Position numbers and translations under genes: made by a program. This document shows, piece by piece, positions 10,923 through 17,809 of a DNA stretch of 64,000 bases; within the stretch, counting starts at the first letter, position 1, and every line of letters begins with the position of its first letter. The stretch is taken from assembly GCF_947500995.1 (NCBI RefSeq), contig NZ_CANMUA010000003.1, positions 310,001 through 374,000 of the forward strand, given 5' to 3'. This DNA comes from an uncultured Serinicoccus sp. GTDB taxonomy: Bacteria; Actinomycetota; Actinomycetes; Actinomycetales; Dermatophilaceae. Below the pieces are notes generated by a model. The model made no database searches. It saw only the letters and a list, made by a program, of their open reading frames with translations, and was not told the DNA's origin.

Positions 10923-11675
10923 ATGAGGTCTTGCGGCGGACGGCACACCCTCACCCGGACGGGCTGGTCGAGGCTCGCGCTCGCGCCGGCCCTCGTCCTC
11001 TCCCTGGCGCTCGCCGGCTGCAGCGACGACGGCGAGGAGACGGCCACCTCCTCCGCGCCGCCCCCGCCCACCGCGGCGGACCGGCTGGCCCAGGCGCACG
11101 ACGTCCTCGTCGACGCCGGGTCGGTGAGCCTCGCGCTCACCGGCACGGACCTGCCCGAGGACGAGTCGTCCTACATCATCAGCGCCGAGGGGGCCGGCAC
11201 CATGGAGCCGCCCGCCTTCGACGGGACCATCACCGCGGTCATCGCCGGGGTGCAGGCGGACATCCCGACGGTGGCGCTCGACGGCGAGCTGTGGGTGAAG
11301 CTGCCCTACGTCCCCGCCCACGTCAACACCGACCCGGCCGAGCTGGGGGTGCCCGACCCGGCGACGCTCTTCGACCCCGAGGACGGCCTCGTGGGTCTGC
11401 TCGAGCAGACCCAGGAGCCGGAGTTCGGGGAGCGCTCCCGGGACGGGGCCGAGGTGGTCCAGCAGGTCGTCGGCACGCTGCCCGGACAGACTGTCACCGA
11501 CCTGCTCCTCGTGGGCGACGCCGACTCCGACTTCGACGTGACCTACGGCCTGGTCGAGGAGGACTGGCAGGTCCGCAGCGTGGCCATCACCGGCCCGTTC
11601 TACCCGCCGGCGACGTCCACCTACACCGTGACCCTCGACGCCTACGGCGAGCCGGTCACCGTGACCCAGCCCTGA
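10923..11675 (+). CDS. LppX/LprAFG-family lipoprotein (LprG-like lipid carrier)
   Basis: A 250-residue lipoprotein with lipobox LAGC (Cys33) after a hydrophobic helix. The body matches the LppX_LprAFG layout: a short helical start (ADRLAQAHDVLVDAGSVSL), then alternating polar/hydrophobic strands that form a half-barrel with a lipid pocket. The two bases after its stop lead directly into an MFS transporter gene. This reproduces the lprG-Rv1410c (P55) pair of mycobacteria, which moves triacylglycerols and lipoglycans to the envelope. The same role here is inferred. GATACT seven or so bases before the ATG may be a -10 box. Confidence 0.75.
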   Translation: MRSCGGRHTLTRTGWSRLALAPALVLSLALAGCSDDGEETATSSAPPPPTAADRLAQAHDVLVDAGSVSLALTGTDLPEDESSYIISAEGAGTMEPPAFDGTITAVIAGVQADIPTVALDGELWVKLPYVPAHVNTDPAELGVPDPATLFDPEDGLVGLLEQTQEPEFGERSRDGAEVVQQVVGTLPGQTVTDLLLVGDADSDFDVTYGLVEEDWQVRSVAITGPFYPPATSTYTVTLDAYGEPVTVTQP

Positions 11676-11677
11676 GG

Positions 11678-13534
11678 ATGACGCGGACGCGGCAGGAGCG
11701 GCCGGGGGCCGGGCCACCGCCGGGCGCCGCGGCCGCCGACCGCCCGGCCACCGGGCCCGTGCGCGGTGCCCGTGCGCTGCTGGCCGTCGCCGCGCTCGCC
11801 GTGGCGCTGGCCGCGGCGGACACCTACGTCGTCGTGCTGGCGCTGGCCGACATGATGGCCGGGGTCGGCGTGGGGATCGAGTCGCTGCAGCGCGGCACGC
11901 CCATCATCTCCGGGTTCCTGCTCGGCTACATCGCCGTCCTGCCGCTCATCGGGCGCCTGTCCGACCTGGTGGACCGGCGGCGCATCCTCCTCTGGTGCCT
12001 CGTCGTCTTCGTCGTCGGGTCGGCGGTGACCGCCGCGGCGGTCGAGCTGCCGGTCATGGTCGGTGGCCGGTTCCTGCAGGGCCTGGGCGGCGGAGGGCTG
12101 GTGCCGGCCACGCTGGCGCTGGTCGCCGACCTCTGGCCCCGCGGTCGACGGGGTATGCCGCTGGGCGTCGTCGGCGCCGTCCAGGAGCTCGGGTCGGTGC
12201 TGGGACCGCTGCTCGGGGCGCTCGTCCTCGCCGTCGCCGGGTGGCGGGAGATCTTCTGGCTCAACGTCGTGCTGGGCCTGCTCGCCCTCCTCGGCGTCGT
12301 CCTCCTCCGCCCCGCGGCGCCCGCCCCCGACCGGGCGTCGCGAGTGGTGGGCCCCACCCCTGACCGGGCGTCGCGAGTGGTTGCCCCCACCCCCGACCGA
12401 GCGTCGCGAGTGGTTGGCCCTGGGGCGACCGGGCGTCGCAGACGGTGGGTGACGGGCACGGCATACCTCCTGGCCGTCCTCGCCGCGGCTCTCTGGACCC
12501 TGGCGCTCTGGGCGCCGCAGGCGCTGACGACCTCGGTGGAGCTCGGCCTGCCCTTCGTGCCCCTCGACCCGGACTCCGGCTCCCGGGTCGCCACGCCCGT
12601 CGGTCTCGCGGCGGCGGCGGTGACGCTGCTGCTCGCCCTGGTCACCCTGACCCGGTGGCTGCCGCTGCTCCTGCGCGCCGACCTGCTGGGGGCGACCTTC
12701 GTCGCCGTCGCCCTGGGCTCGCTGGTGCTGACCTTCTCCACCGCGAACCCCGAGACCGAGGTGCTCGGGCCGTGGGGCGTCTGGCTGCTGCCGCTCGGCG
12801 CCGCCTCGACCGTGGCCTTCCTCCTCCGGCAGCGGCTGGCCGCCGCCCCGCTGGTCCCGCGCGGCGTCGTCCGGCGCCGGGTCTGGCCGGCGCTCGTGGT
12901 GAGCCTGCTGGTGGGGGCCGCGATCGTCGCGGTCGTCGTGGACGTGCCGTTGCTCTCCCGCCTCACCCAGGGCACCGACGAGACCGACGCGGCGCTGGTG
13001 CTGGTGCGCTTCCTCGTCGCGGTGCCGGTCGGGGCGCTGCTGGGCGGCTGGCTGCTGCGGCGGGTCGGTCCGGCCCTGGTCGCGGCGCCGGGGCTGGCCC
13101 TCGCCGCGGTGTCGATCCTCGCGATGTCCCGCTGGGAGCGGGCCTCGCTCGACGAGCTCGTCGGCACGACGCTCGCCCTCGCCGGCGCCGGTCTGGGCGT
13201 CGGACTCGCGATCGCGCCGGTGAACGACGCCGCCCTCGCCGACGCTCGGGAGGACGGCCACGGGACCGTCAGCTCGCTCGTCGTCGTCGCCCGCATGGTG
13301 GGCATGGTGGTCGGCCTGGCCCTGCTCACCGCCCTCGGCCTGCGCCGCTTCCACCTCGAGGTCGGCACGCTCGCGGACCCGACCGACACCGACGCGCTGC
13401 TCGACGCCGCGGTCGTCCAGGTGCAGACCGTCCTCACCGGCGCGGGGTATGCCGCGGCGCTCGCCGCCGTGGTGGCGCTCGCCCTCGGCTGGCGACCGGT
13501 CGGTGCCGCCCGGAGCGGCTCCTCGGGCTCCTAG
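11678..13534 (+). CDS. MFS transporter of the P55/DHA2 type, partner of the LprG-like lipoprotein
   Basis: A 618-residue major-facilitator protein with 14 predicted membrane segments. It carries LIGRLSDLVDRRR (loop 2-3) and the repeated small-residue helices of drug:H+ antiporters (GGRFLQGLGGGGLVP). Its ATG is 2 bases after the lipoprotein stop. The loop after TM6 contains three copies of PDRASRVV plus a decayed fourth, encoded by 33-bp DNA repeats (12329-12446), an unusual insertion in a transporter loop. Its TAG shares the palindrome CTAG (13531-13534) with the stop of the convergent RNase H gene. By analogy with P55 it should export lipids or hydrophobic drugs. Confidence 0.82.
   Translation: MTRTRQERPGAGPPPGAAAADRPATGPVRGARALLAVAALAVALAAADTYVVVLALADMMAGVGVGIESLQRGTPIISGFLLGYIAVLPLIGRLSDLVDRRRILLWCLVVFVVGSAVTAAAVELPVMVGGRFLQGLGGGGLVPATLALVADLWPRGRRGMPLGVVGAVQELGSVLGPLLGALVLAVAGWREIFWLNVVLGLLALLGVVLLRPAAPAPDRASRVVGPTPDRASRVVAPTPDRASRVVGPGATGRRRRWVTGTAYLLAVLAAALWTLALWAPQALTTSVELGLPFVPLDPDSGSRVATPVGLAAAAVTLLLALVTLTRWLPLLLRADLLGATFVAVALGSLVLTFSTANPETEVLGPWGVWLLPLGAASTVAFLLRQRLAAAPLVPRGVVRRRVWPALVVSLLVGAAIVAVVVDVPLLSRLTQGTDETDAALVLVRFLVAVPVGALLGGWLLRRVGPALVAAPGLALAAVSILAMSRWERASLDELVGTTLALAGAGLGVGLAIAPVNDAALADAREDGHGTVSSLVVVARMVGMVVGLALLTALGLRRFHLEVGTLADPTDTDALLDAAVVQVQTVLTGAGYAAALAAVVALALGWRPVGAARSGSSGS
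12329..12446 (+). repeat. 33-bp tandem repeat inside the MFS gene
   Basis: A 20-base core (consensus GACCGGGCGTCGCGAGTGGT) begins at 12329, 12362 and 12395, a 33-base period that keeps the reading frame. A decayed copy follows at 12427. The copies differ at only one base in the core and at a few in the spacer, so the expansion is recent. The encoded loop is cytoplasmic by the predicted topology. Confidence 0.9.
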
Positions 13535-14409
13535 ACCTCCGGGGTGCCCTGGTGGAAGCGCTGCTGCCACCGCTGGCCGGAGCGCTGCCAGAGCGAGCTG
13601 CGCAGGGTGCTCGCCCCGGCGCCGACGCCGGTGCCCCGCCACACGAGCAGGACGAGGTCACCGGGGAGGCGCTGGACGTCGAGGACCTCGAGCTCCACCG
13701 GGTCGGGCAGCGGGGTGATCGCGTCGAGCATCTCCTCCCGGCTCCAGCGCCGGCCCGAGCGGCCGACCTCCTGCCAGTCCGGGTGCAGCAGCGCCGCGGC
13801 GGACGAGGGGTCGGAACGCACCTCGTCGGAGAGCAGCGAGCGCTCCAGCGCCACCACCTGCTCCTCGTCTCCCGGCTCCTCGGCGAGGGAGAAGAGGTCG
13901 TCCTCCGCCCGGCCGCCCACCGTGAAGGCGTGCTCTGCCGGCGCCGACACCGCGCCGAAGCCGGGCCCCGGCTGCGGCTGCCGCCCTGCGGCATACGCCT
14001 GGGCGGCGGCGTTGGCCAGCCGGTCGGCCTGCTCGTTGAGCTCGTGCCCGGCGTGACCCTTGACCCACTGGAAGCGCACGTTGGGGCGCATCGCGGCGTC
14101 CAGCGCCTTGATGATCTCGACGTTGGCCAGCGGCTTGCCGTCGCCCTTCTTCCAGCCGCGCCGCTTCCAGCCGGGCATCCACTGGGTGATGGACTTGATG
14201 GCGTACTGCGAGTCGCACAGGACGAGCAGGTCCTCGTCCAGGTCGGCCGTCTGCTGCAGCAGGTCCAGCACGGCGGTCAGCTCACCCATGTTGTTGGTCC
14301 CGTGGCGCCAGCCGCCGCTGGCCCACCGGTCGGCGTCGACGTACCACCCCCAGCCCGCCGGACCAGGGTTGCCCAGGGCGGATCCGTCCGCGGCCGCGAC
14401 GACTGTCAT
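13531..14409 (-). CDS. rnhA: RNase HI fused to an NTF2-like (DUF4440/SnoaL-type) domain
   Basis: 292 residues. Residues 1-140 are a complete RNase HI: Asp8, Glu43 (NMGELTA), Asp66 (LCDSQYA) and Asp129 (EQADRLAN) form the metal-binding set, with the flexible-loop His at 119 or 122 (VKGHAGHELN) and a basic handle around 81-92. The enzyme removes RNA from RNA:DNA hybrids. After a linker (about 140-175) comes a ~115-residue domain (EEQVVALERSLLSDEVR to RFHQGT) that resembles DUF4440/SnoaL-like folds, in which the usual ligand is unknown. TACCCT seven bases before the ATG suggests a leaderless mRNA. The stop overlaps that of the convergent MFS gene. Confidence 0.88.
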   Translation of the reverse strand: MTVVAAADGSALGNPGPAGWGWYVDADRWASGGWRHGTNNMGELTAVLDLLQQTADLDEDLLVLCDSQYAIKSITQWMPGWKRRGWKKGDGKPLANVEIIKALDAAMRPNVRFQWVKGHAGHELNEQADRLANAAAQAYAAGRQPQPGPGFGAVSAPAEHAFTVGGRAEDDLFSLAEEPGDEEQVVALERSLLSDEVRSDPSSAAALLHPDWQEVGRSGRRWSREEMLDAITPLPDPVELEVLDVQRLPGDLVLLVWRGTGVGAGASTLRSSLWQRSGQRWQQRFHQGTPEV

Positions 14410-14416
14410 GGGGTCC

Positions 14417-14422
14417 AGGGTA
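14417..14422 (-). promoter_or_regulatory. -10 box of rnhA (leaderless start)
   Basis: On the minus strand TACCCT is followed by 7 bases and then the ATG. This TANNNT spacing places the transcript start at or next to the start codon. Confidence 0.55.
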
Positions 14423-14452
14423 GGAGACCTCCCGGCGCCCGCAGGAAGGTCC

Positions 14453-14458
14453 TAGGCT
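14453..14458 (+). promoter_or_regulatory. -10 box of the HhH-GPD gene (leaderless start)
   Basis: TAGGCT is followed by 6 bases and the ATG at 14465. It sits 31 bases from the oppositely oriented rnhA box, so the two promoters are back to back. Confidence 0.55.
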
Positions 14459-14464
14459 GCAGGT

Positions 14465-15046
14465 ATGACCGGCACCCTGCACCTGGTCGGCGAGGCCGAG
14501 GCCGACCGCATCCTGACCGAGCACCCCTTCGCCCTGCTGACCGGCATGCTCCTGGACCAGCAGATCCCCATGGAGGTCGCCTTCGACGGCCCGCGCAAGA
14601 TCGCCGAGCGGCTCGGCTCGGTGGACCCGAGGACCATCGCCGACACCGACCCCGAGGAGTTCGTGGCGCTCTGCGCCACCCCTCCCTCGGTCCACCGGTT
14701 CCCCACGTCCATGGGCCGGCGCGTGCACGACCTGGCGACCGCCGTCGTCCGCGACTACGACGGCGACACCGCGGCGATCTGGACCGACGGCGAGCCGGAC
14801 GGACGGGAGGTCCTCGAGCGGCTCAAGGCGCTGCCCGGGTTCGGTGACCAGAAGGCCCGGATCTTCCTCGCCCTCCTCGGCAAGCAGCGCGGCCTCACCG
14901 CCGAGGGCTGGCGCGAGGCGGCCGGCGACTACGGCCGGGAGGGCGTGCACATGTCGATTGCCGACGTCACCGGCGCGGAGTCCCTGCAGCAGGTGCGCGC
15001 CTACAAGAGGGAGAAGAAGGCCGCCGCCAAGGCTGCCCAGGGGTGA
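14465..15046 (+). CDS. HhH-GPD family base-excision repair protein
   Basis: 193 residues. LLTGMLLDQQIPMEVAFDGP near the N-terminus corresponds to the first helices of HhH-GPD glycosylases (the Q-Q-I region), and LPGFGDQKARIFLALLGKQ (about 124-142) is the helix-hairpin-helix that grips the DNA backbone. Actinobacteria carry a conserved short family of this kind annotated as HhH-GPD-type repair protein; its substrate base is not established. No 4Fe-4S cluster cysteines follow. Leaderless start after TAGGCT. The TGA overlaps the GTG of the following MFS gene. Confidence 0.8.
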   Translation: MTGTLHLVGEAEADRILTEHPFALLTGMLLDQQIPMEVAFDGPRKIAERLGSVDPRTIADTDPEEFVALCATPPSVHRFPTSMGRRVHDLATAVVRDYDGDTAAIWTDGEPDGREVLERLKALPGFGDQKARIFLALLGKQRGLTAEGWREAAGDYGREGVHMSIADVTGAESLQQVRAYKREKKAAAKAAQG

Positions 15047-16275
15047 GCGGCGCCCCCATCGAGCCGTCCGCGGCCCTGGAACCACCCGGACGGGGGTCCG
15101 TCTGGTCCACCCCCGGCATGGTCGCTCTCGCGCTGCTCGCGACGGCCGGGTTCACCGGGTATGCCGCGCTGCTCCCGGTCGCGCCCCTGTGGGCGGTCTC
15201 CGGCGGCGCGGACAGCGCCGGTGCGGGGCTGGTCAACTTCGTGCTCCTGGGCACCACGGTGGCCACCCAGTTCGCGGTGCCGTGGGCGATCGGTCGGGCC
15301 GGGTGGGCGTGGGTCCTCTCCCTCGGCATGGTCTTCCTCGGGGTGCCCTCGCTCCTGCACCTGCTGACCGCGGACCTCGGCCCGGTGCTGGCCCTGTCGG
15401 CGGTGCGCGGGGTCGGTTTCGGCATCCTCACGGTGGCGGCCAACGCCGCCGCCGTGCTGCTCGTCGAGCCGGCCCGTCGGGGCGCCGCGGTCGGGGCATA
15501 CTCCTTCGCGCTCTCGCTGCCCCTGGTCGTCGTCATGCCGGTGGGCGGCTGGGTCGCCGACGCGATCGGCTTCTGGCCGGTCTTCGTCATCGGCGCCCTG
15601 CCCCTGGCCGGGATCCCCGCCTGCGTGGCGGTGGCCCGCCACCTGCCCGCACGCTCCACCCACGACGCCAGCCACCCCGAGGTGGCCGAGCCGACCACGT
15701 CCCGCGCCACCTACCTCGCCCTGCTGCGCCCGACGCTCGTCCTGCTCGCCATCACCTTCGCCGGGGGAGCCGTCATCACCTTCGCGCCCCAGATGGTGCA
15801 GGTGCCCTGGCTCTCCGCTGCCGGCCTGTTCGCCGTCGGACTGCTCTCGGCCATCACCCGGTGGCAGGTCGGCGGGCTCGCGGACCGGGCCGGTGCGCAG
15901 CGGCTGCTCGTCCCCGCCGTCCTCGCGAGCGTGCTCGTCCTGGCGGCCCTCGCCTGGGTGGTGCGGACCCCCGTCGACGTCTCCCGCGCCGTCCCGTGGA
16001 TCCTGGTCTGCGCCCTCGTCGGGGTCTGCTACGGCACCCTGCAGACCCTGACGATGCTGCGCGCCTTCGAGGCCGCGGGGCCGCGCCGGGTGGGCGCCGC
16101 CAGCGCGGTGTGGAACGCCGGCTTCGACACCGGCACCGCCACCGGCTCGCTCGTCGTCGGCGGGGTCGCGGTGGCCTCCGGCTTCGGGCCCGGCATGGCC
16201 CTGGCCGCCCTGCTCTGCCTGCTCACCGTGCCGCTGGCCCGGGTCGCCCCGCGCCCTCCACGGCGGGCTGCGTGA
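15043..16275 (+). CDS. MFS transporter
   Basis: A 410-residue, 12-TM major-facilitator protein. It starts at the GTG overlapping the preceding stop (GTGA at 15043-15046). The polar 25-residue N-terminus is followed by regular hydrophobic helices, with a charged central loop around residue 205 (RHLPARSTHDASHPE). The repeat half-motifs GLADRAGAQRL and GAASAVWNAGFDTGTATGSL suggest the sugar/drug efflux (SetA/YfcJ-like) side of the family, but I cannot name a substrate. It converges on xthA 25 bases away. Confidence 0.82.
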   Translation: MSGAPIEPSAALEPPGRGSVWSTPGMVALALLATAGFTGYAALLPVAPLWAVSGGADSAGAGLVNFVLLGTTVATQFAVPWAIGRAGWAWVLSLGMVFLGVPSLLHLLTADLGPVLALSAVRGVGFGILTVAANAAAVLLVEPARRGAAVGAYSFALSLPLVVVMPVGGWVADAIGFWPVFVIGALPLAGIPACVAVARHLPARSTHDASHPEVAEPTTSRATYLALLRPTLVLLAITFAGGAVITFAPQMVQVPWLSAAGLFAVGLLSAITRWQVGGLADRAGAQRLLVPAVLASVLVLAALAWVVRTPVDVSRAVPWILVCALVGVCYGTLQTLTMLRAFEAAGPRRVGAASAVWNAGFDTGTATGSLVVGGVAVASGFGPGMALAALLCLLTVPLARVAPRPPRRAA

Positions 16276-16300
16276 CCGCACCCCGGGGCCGGGGAGGGGC

Positions 16301-17104
16301 TCAGTCGGCGGTCAGGTCGACGACCACAGGGGCGTGGTCCGAGGCGCCCTTGCCCTTGCGCTCCTCGCGGTCGATGAAGGCTCCCTCGACGCGCTCCGCC
16401 AGGGCCGGAGAGCCGAGGCAGAAGTCGATCCGCATGCCGCGCCGCTTGGGGAAGGCCAGCTGCGTGTAGTCCCAGTAGGTGTAGGTCCCCGGACCGGGCG
16501 TGTGCTCGCGGGTGACGTCGGCATACCCGGCGCGCTCGACCGCGGCGAAGGCCGCCCGCTCCGCCGGGCTGGTATGCGTCTTGCCCTCGTAGTACTCCAC
16601 CGACCAGACGTCGTCGTCGGTCGGTGCGATGTTCCAGTCACCCATGAGCGCGACCGGGGCGCCGGCGTCCTGCTCCAGCCAGCCGCGGCCGGCCTCCCGC
16701 AGGGCTCCCAGCCAGGCCAGCTTGTAGTCCAGGTGCGGGTCCTGCAGCGACCGGCCGTTCGGCACGTAGAGGCTCCAGACGCGCACGCCGCCGCAGGTCG
16801 CCCCGAGCGCCCGCGCCTCGACCGTGGGCTCGGCCCCTTCCGGTGCCCAGGCGGGCTGGCCCGGGAAGGACGTGGCGACGTCGGCCAGCCCCACCCGGCT
16901 GACGACGGCGACGCCGTTCCACTGGTTCAGCCCGACGTGCGCCACCTCGTACCCCACCTGCTCGAACGGCAGCAACGGGAACTGGTCGTCCCGGCACTTG
17001 GTCTCCTGCAGCGCCAGCACGTCCACGTCGTGCCGCTCGAGGAAGGCGACCGCCCGGTCCACCCGGGTGCGGATGCTGTTGCAGTTCCACGTGGCGATGC
17101 GCAT
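16301..17104 (-). CDS. xthA: Exodeoxyribonuclease III (AP endonuclease, XthA type)
   Basis: A 267-residue endonuclease/exonuclease/phosphatase-fold enzyme. The catalytic set is visible: Asn7 (TWNCNS), Glu34 (LQETK), the YVPNG tyrosine loop, Asp/Asn in LMGDWNIAP, Asp in GMRIDFCL, and the terminal Asp-His pair SDHAPVV. It cleaves 5' of abasic sites and removes 3'-blocked ends. TAGGCT six bases before the ATG suggests a leaderless transcript. Together with nfo at 19779, the window holds both classes of AP endonuclease. Confidence 0.95.
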   Translation of the reverse strand: MRIATWNCNSIRTRVDRAVAFLERHDVDVLALQETKCRDDQFPLLPFEQVGYEVAHVGLNQWNGVAVVSRVGLADVATSFPGQPAWAPEGAEPTVEARALGATCGGVRVWSLYVPNGRSLQDPHLDYKLAWLGALREAGRGWLEQDAGAPVALMGDWNIAPTDDDVWSVEYYEGKTHTSPAERAAFAAVERAGYADVTREHTPGPGTYTYWDYTQLAFPKRRGMRIDFCLGSPALAERVEGAFIDREERKGKGASDHAPVVVDLTAD

Positions 17105-17110
17105 CCGGGA

Positions 17111-17116
17111 AGCCTA
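17111..17116 (-). promoter_or_regulatory. -10 box of xthA (leaderless start)
   Basis: On the minus strand TAGGCT is followed by 6 bases and the xthA ATG. Confidence 0.55.
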
Positions 17117-17222
17117 CGTGCCCCTGCTCGCCCCCAGGACGACCCGATTCTTCACAGGTGATTCTCAGCCGGCGCGAGGATGGTTGAATCTTCATCCACC
17201 TGTCCCTCAGGAGGTCGCCACG

Positions 17223-17675
17223 GTGCTGGGACTACCGGTGCACCCGCTGCTCGTCCACTTCGCCATCGTCCTCCTGCTGCTGGCCGCCGGGGCGCAGCTG
17301 CTCGTGGTGCTCGTGCCGCGCTTCCGTCGCTGGTTGGGGTGGGGTATGCCGCTGCTCGCCGTCGTCGCCGGGGTCGTCGCCCGGGTGACGCAGGGCTACG
17401 GCGACGTCCTGCTGCAGACGGTGGGCAGCAGCCAGATCCTGCAGGAGCACGGGGCGTGGGGGGTGCGGGCCGGCCTGGCCGGCATCCTGCTGGCCGTGCT
17501 GAGCGTCCTGCACTGGGTCGCGACGTCCCCGTGGGGGCGGTCGCGGTGGGCGGCGCGCTGGCCGGACCGGGTCGGCACGGTGCTCGGCGCGCTGGCCGCC
17601 CTGGCCGCGCTGTGGGCGGTCGTGGCGGTCACGCTGGCCGGCCACACCGGCGCCACGTCGGTCTGGGGCGGCTGA
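17223..17675 (+). CDS. DUF2231 membrane protein
   Basis: A 150-residue protein with four predicted membrane segments. The N-terminal signature GLPVHPLLVHFAIVLLLLA is the defining HPxxVHF motif of DUF2231, often found beside heme, iron-sulfur or cytochrome genes; the function is unknown. The start is the GTG at 17223 because AGGAGG lies 7-8 bases upstream; longer readings run back into the xthA region without a ribosome-binding site. It is monocistronic. The 118 bases before it hold a loose inverted repeat (GGATG-N10-CATCC around 17178-17197) that could be an operator. Confidence 0.8.
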   Translation: MLGLPVHPLLVHFAIVLLLLAAGAQLLVVLVPRFRRWLGWGMPLLAVVAGVVARVTQGYGDVLLQTVGSSQILQEHGAWGVRAGLAGILLAVLSVLHWVATSPWGRSRWAARWPDRVGTVLGALAALAALWAVVAVTLAGHTGATSVWGG

Positions 17676-17787
17676 CCGGCACGAGCACGCCCGGGAGGCC
17701 CGGCGGCGGGCCGCGCCGGCGTCGTGGGTGGGTGCTGCGGGCGCGTCGCCCCGTTGGTCGAGGAGGTCCCGACTTGACCTACGGGCT

Positions 17788-17805
17788 GGAATTGATAATG
17801 ATTCC
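17788..17805. promoter_or_regulatory. Zur-like operator over the promoter of the AztD-like gene
   Basis: The inverted repeat GGAAT-N8-ATTCC encloses TGATAATG, together close to the TGA-AAT-ATT core of actinobacterial Zur boxes (TGAAAATGATTTTCA type). This is the most AT-rich patch nearby. GATAAT (17794-17799) could be the -10 and TTGACC (17774-17779) the -35, although the spacing between them is short. The ATG at 17810 follows almost at once. Repression by Zur when zinc is plentiful is the expected logic. Confidence 0.6.
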
Positions 17806-17809
17806 CACC

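Noticed and set aside
12329-12446. 33-base periodic repeats considered as a CRISPR or iteron array
   Set aside because: Repeats are head-to-tail inside a membrane protein gene and keep the frame; there is no cas or rep gene.
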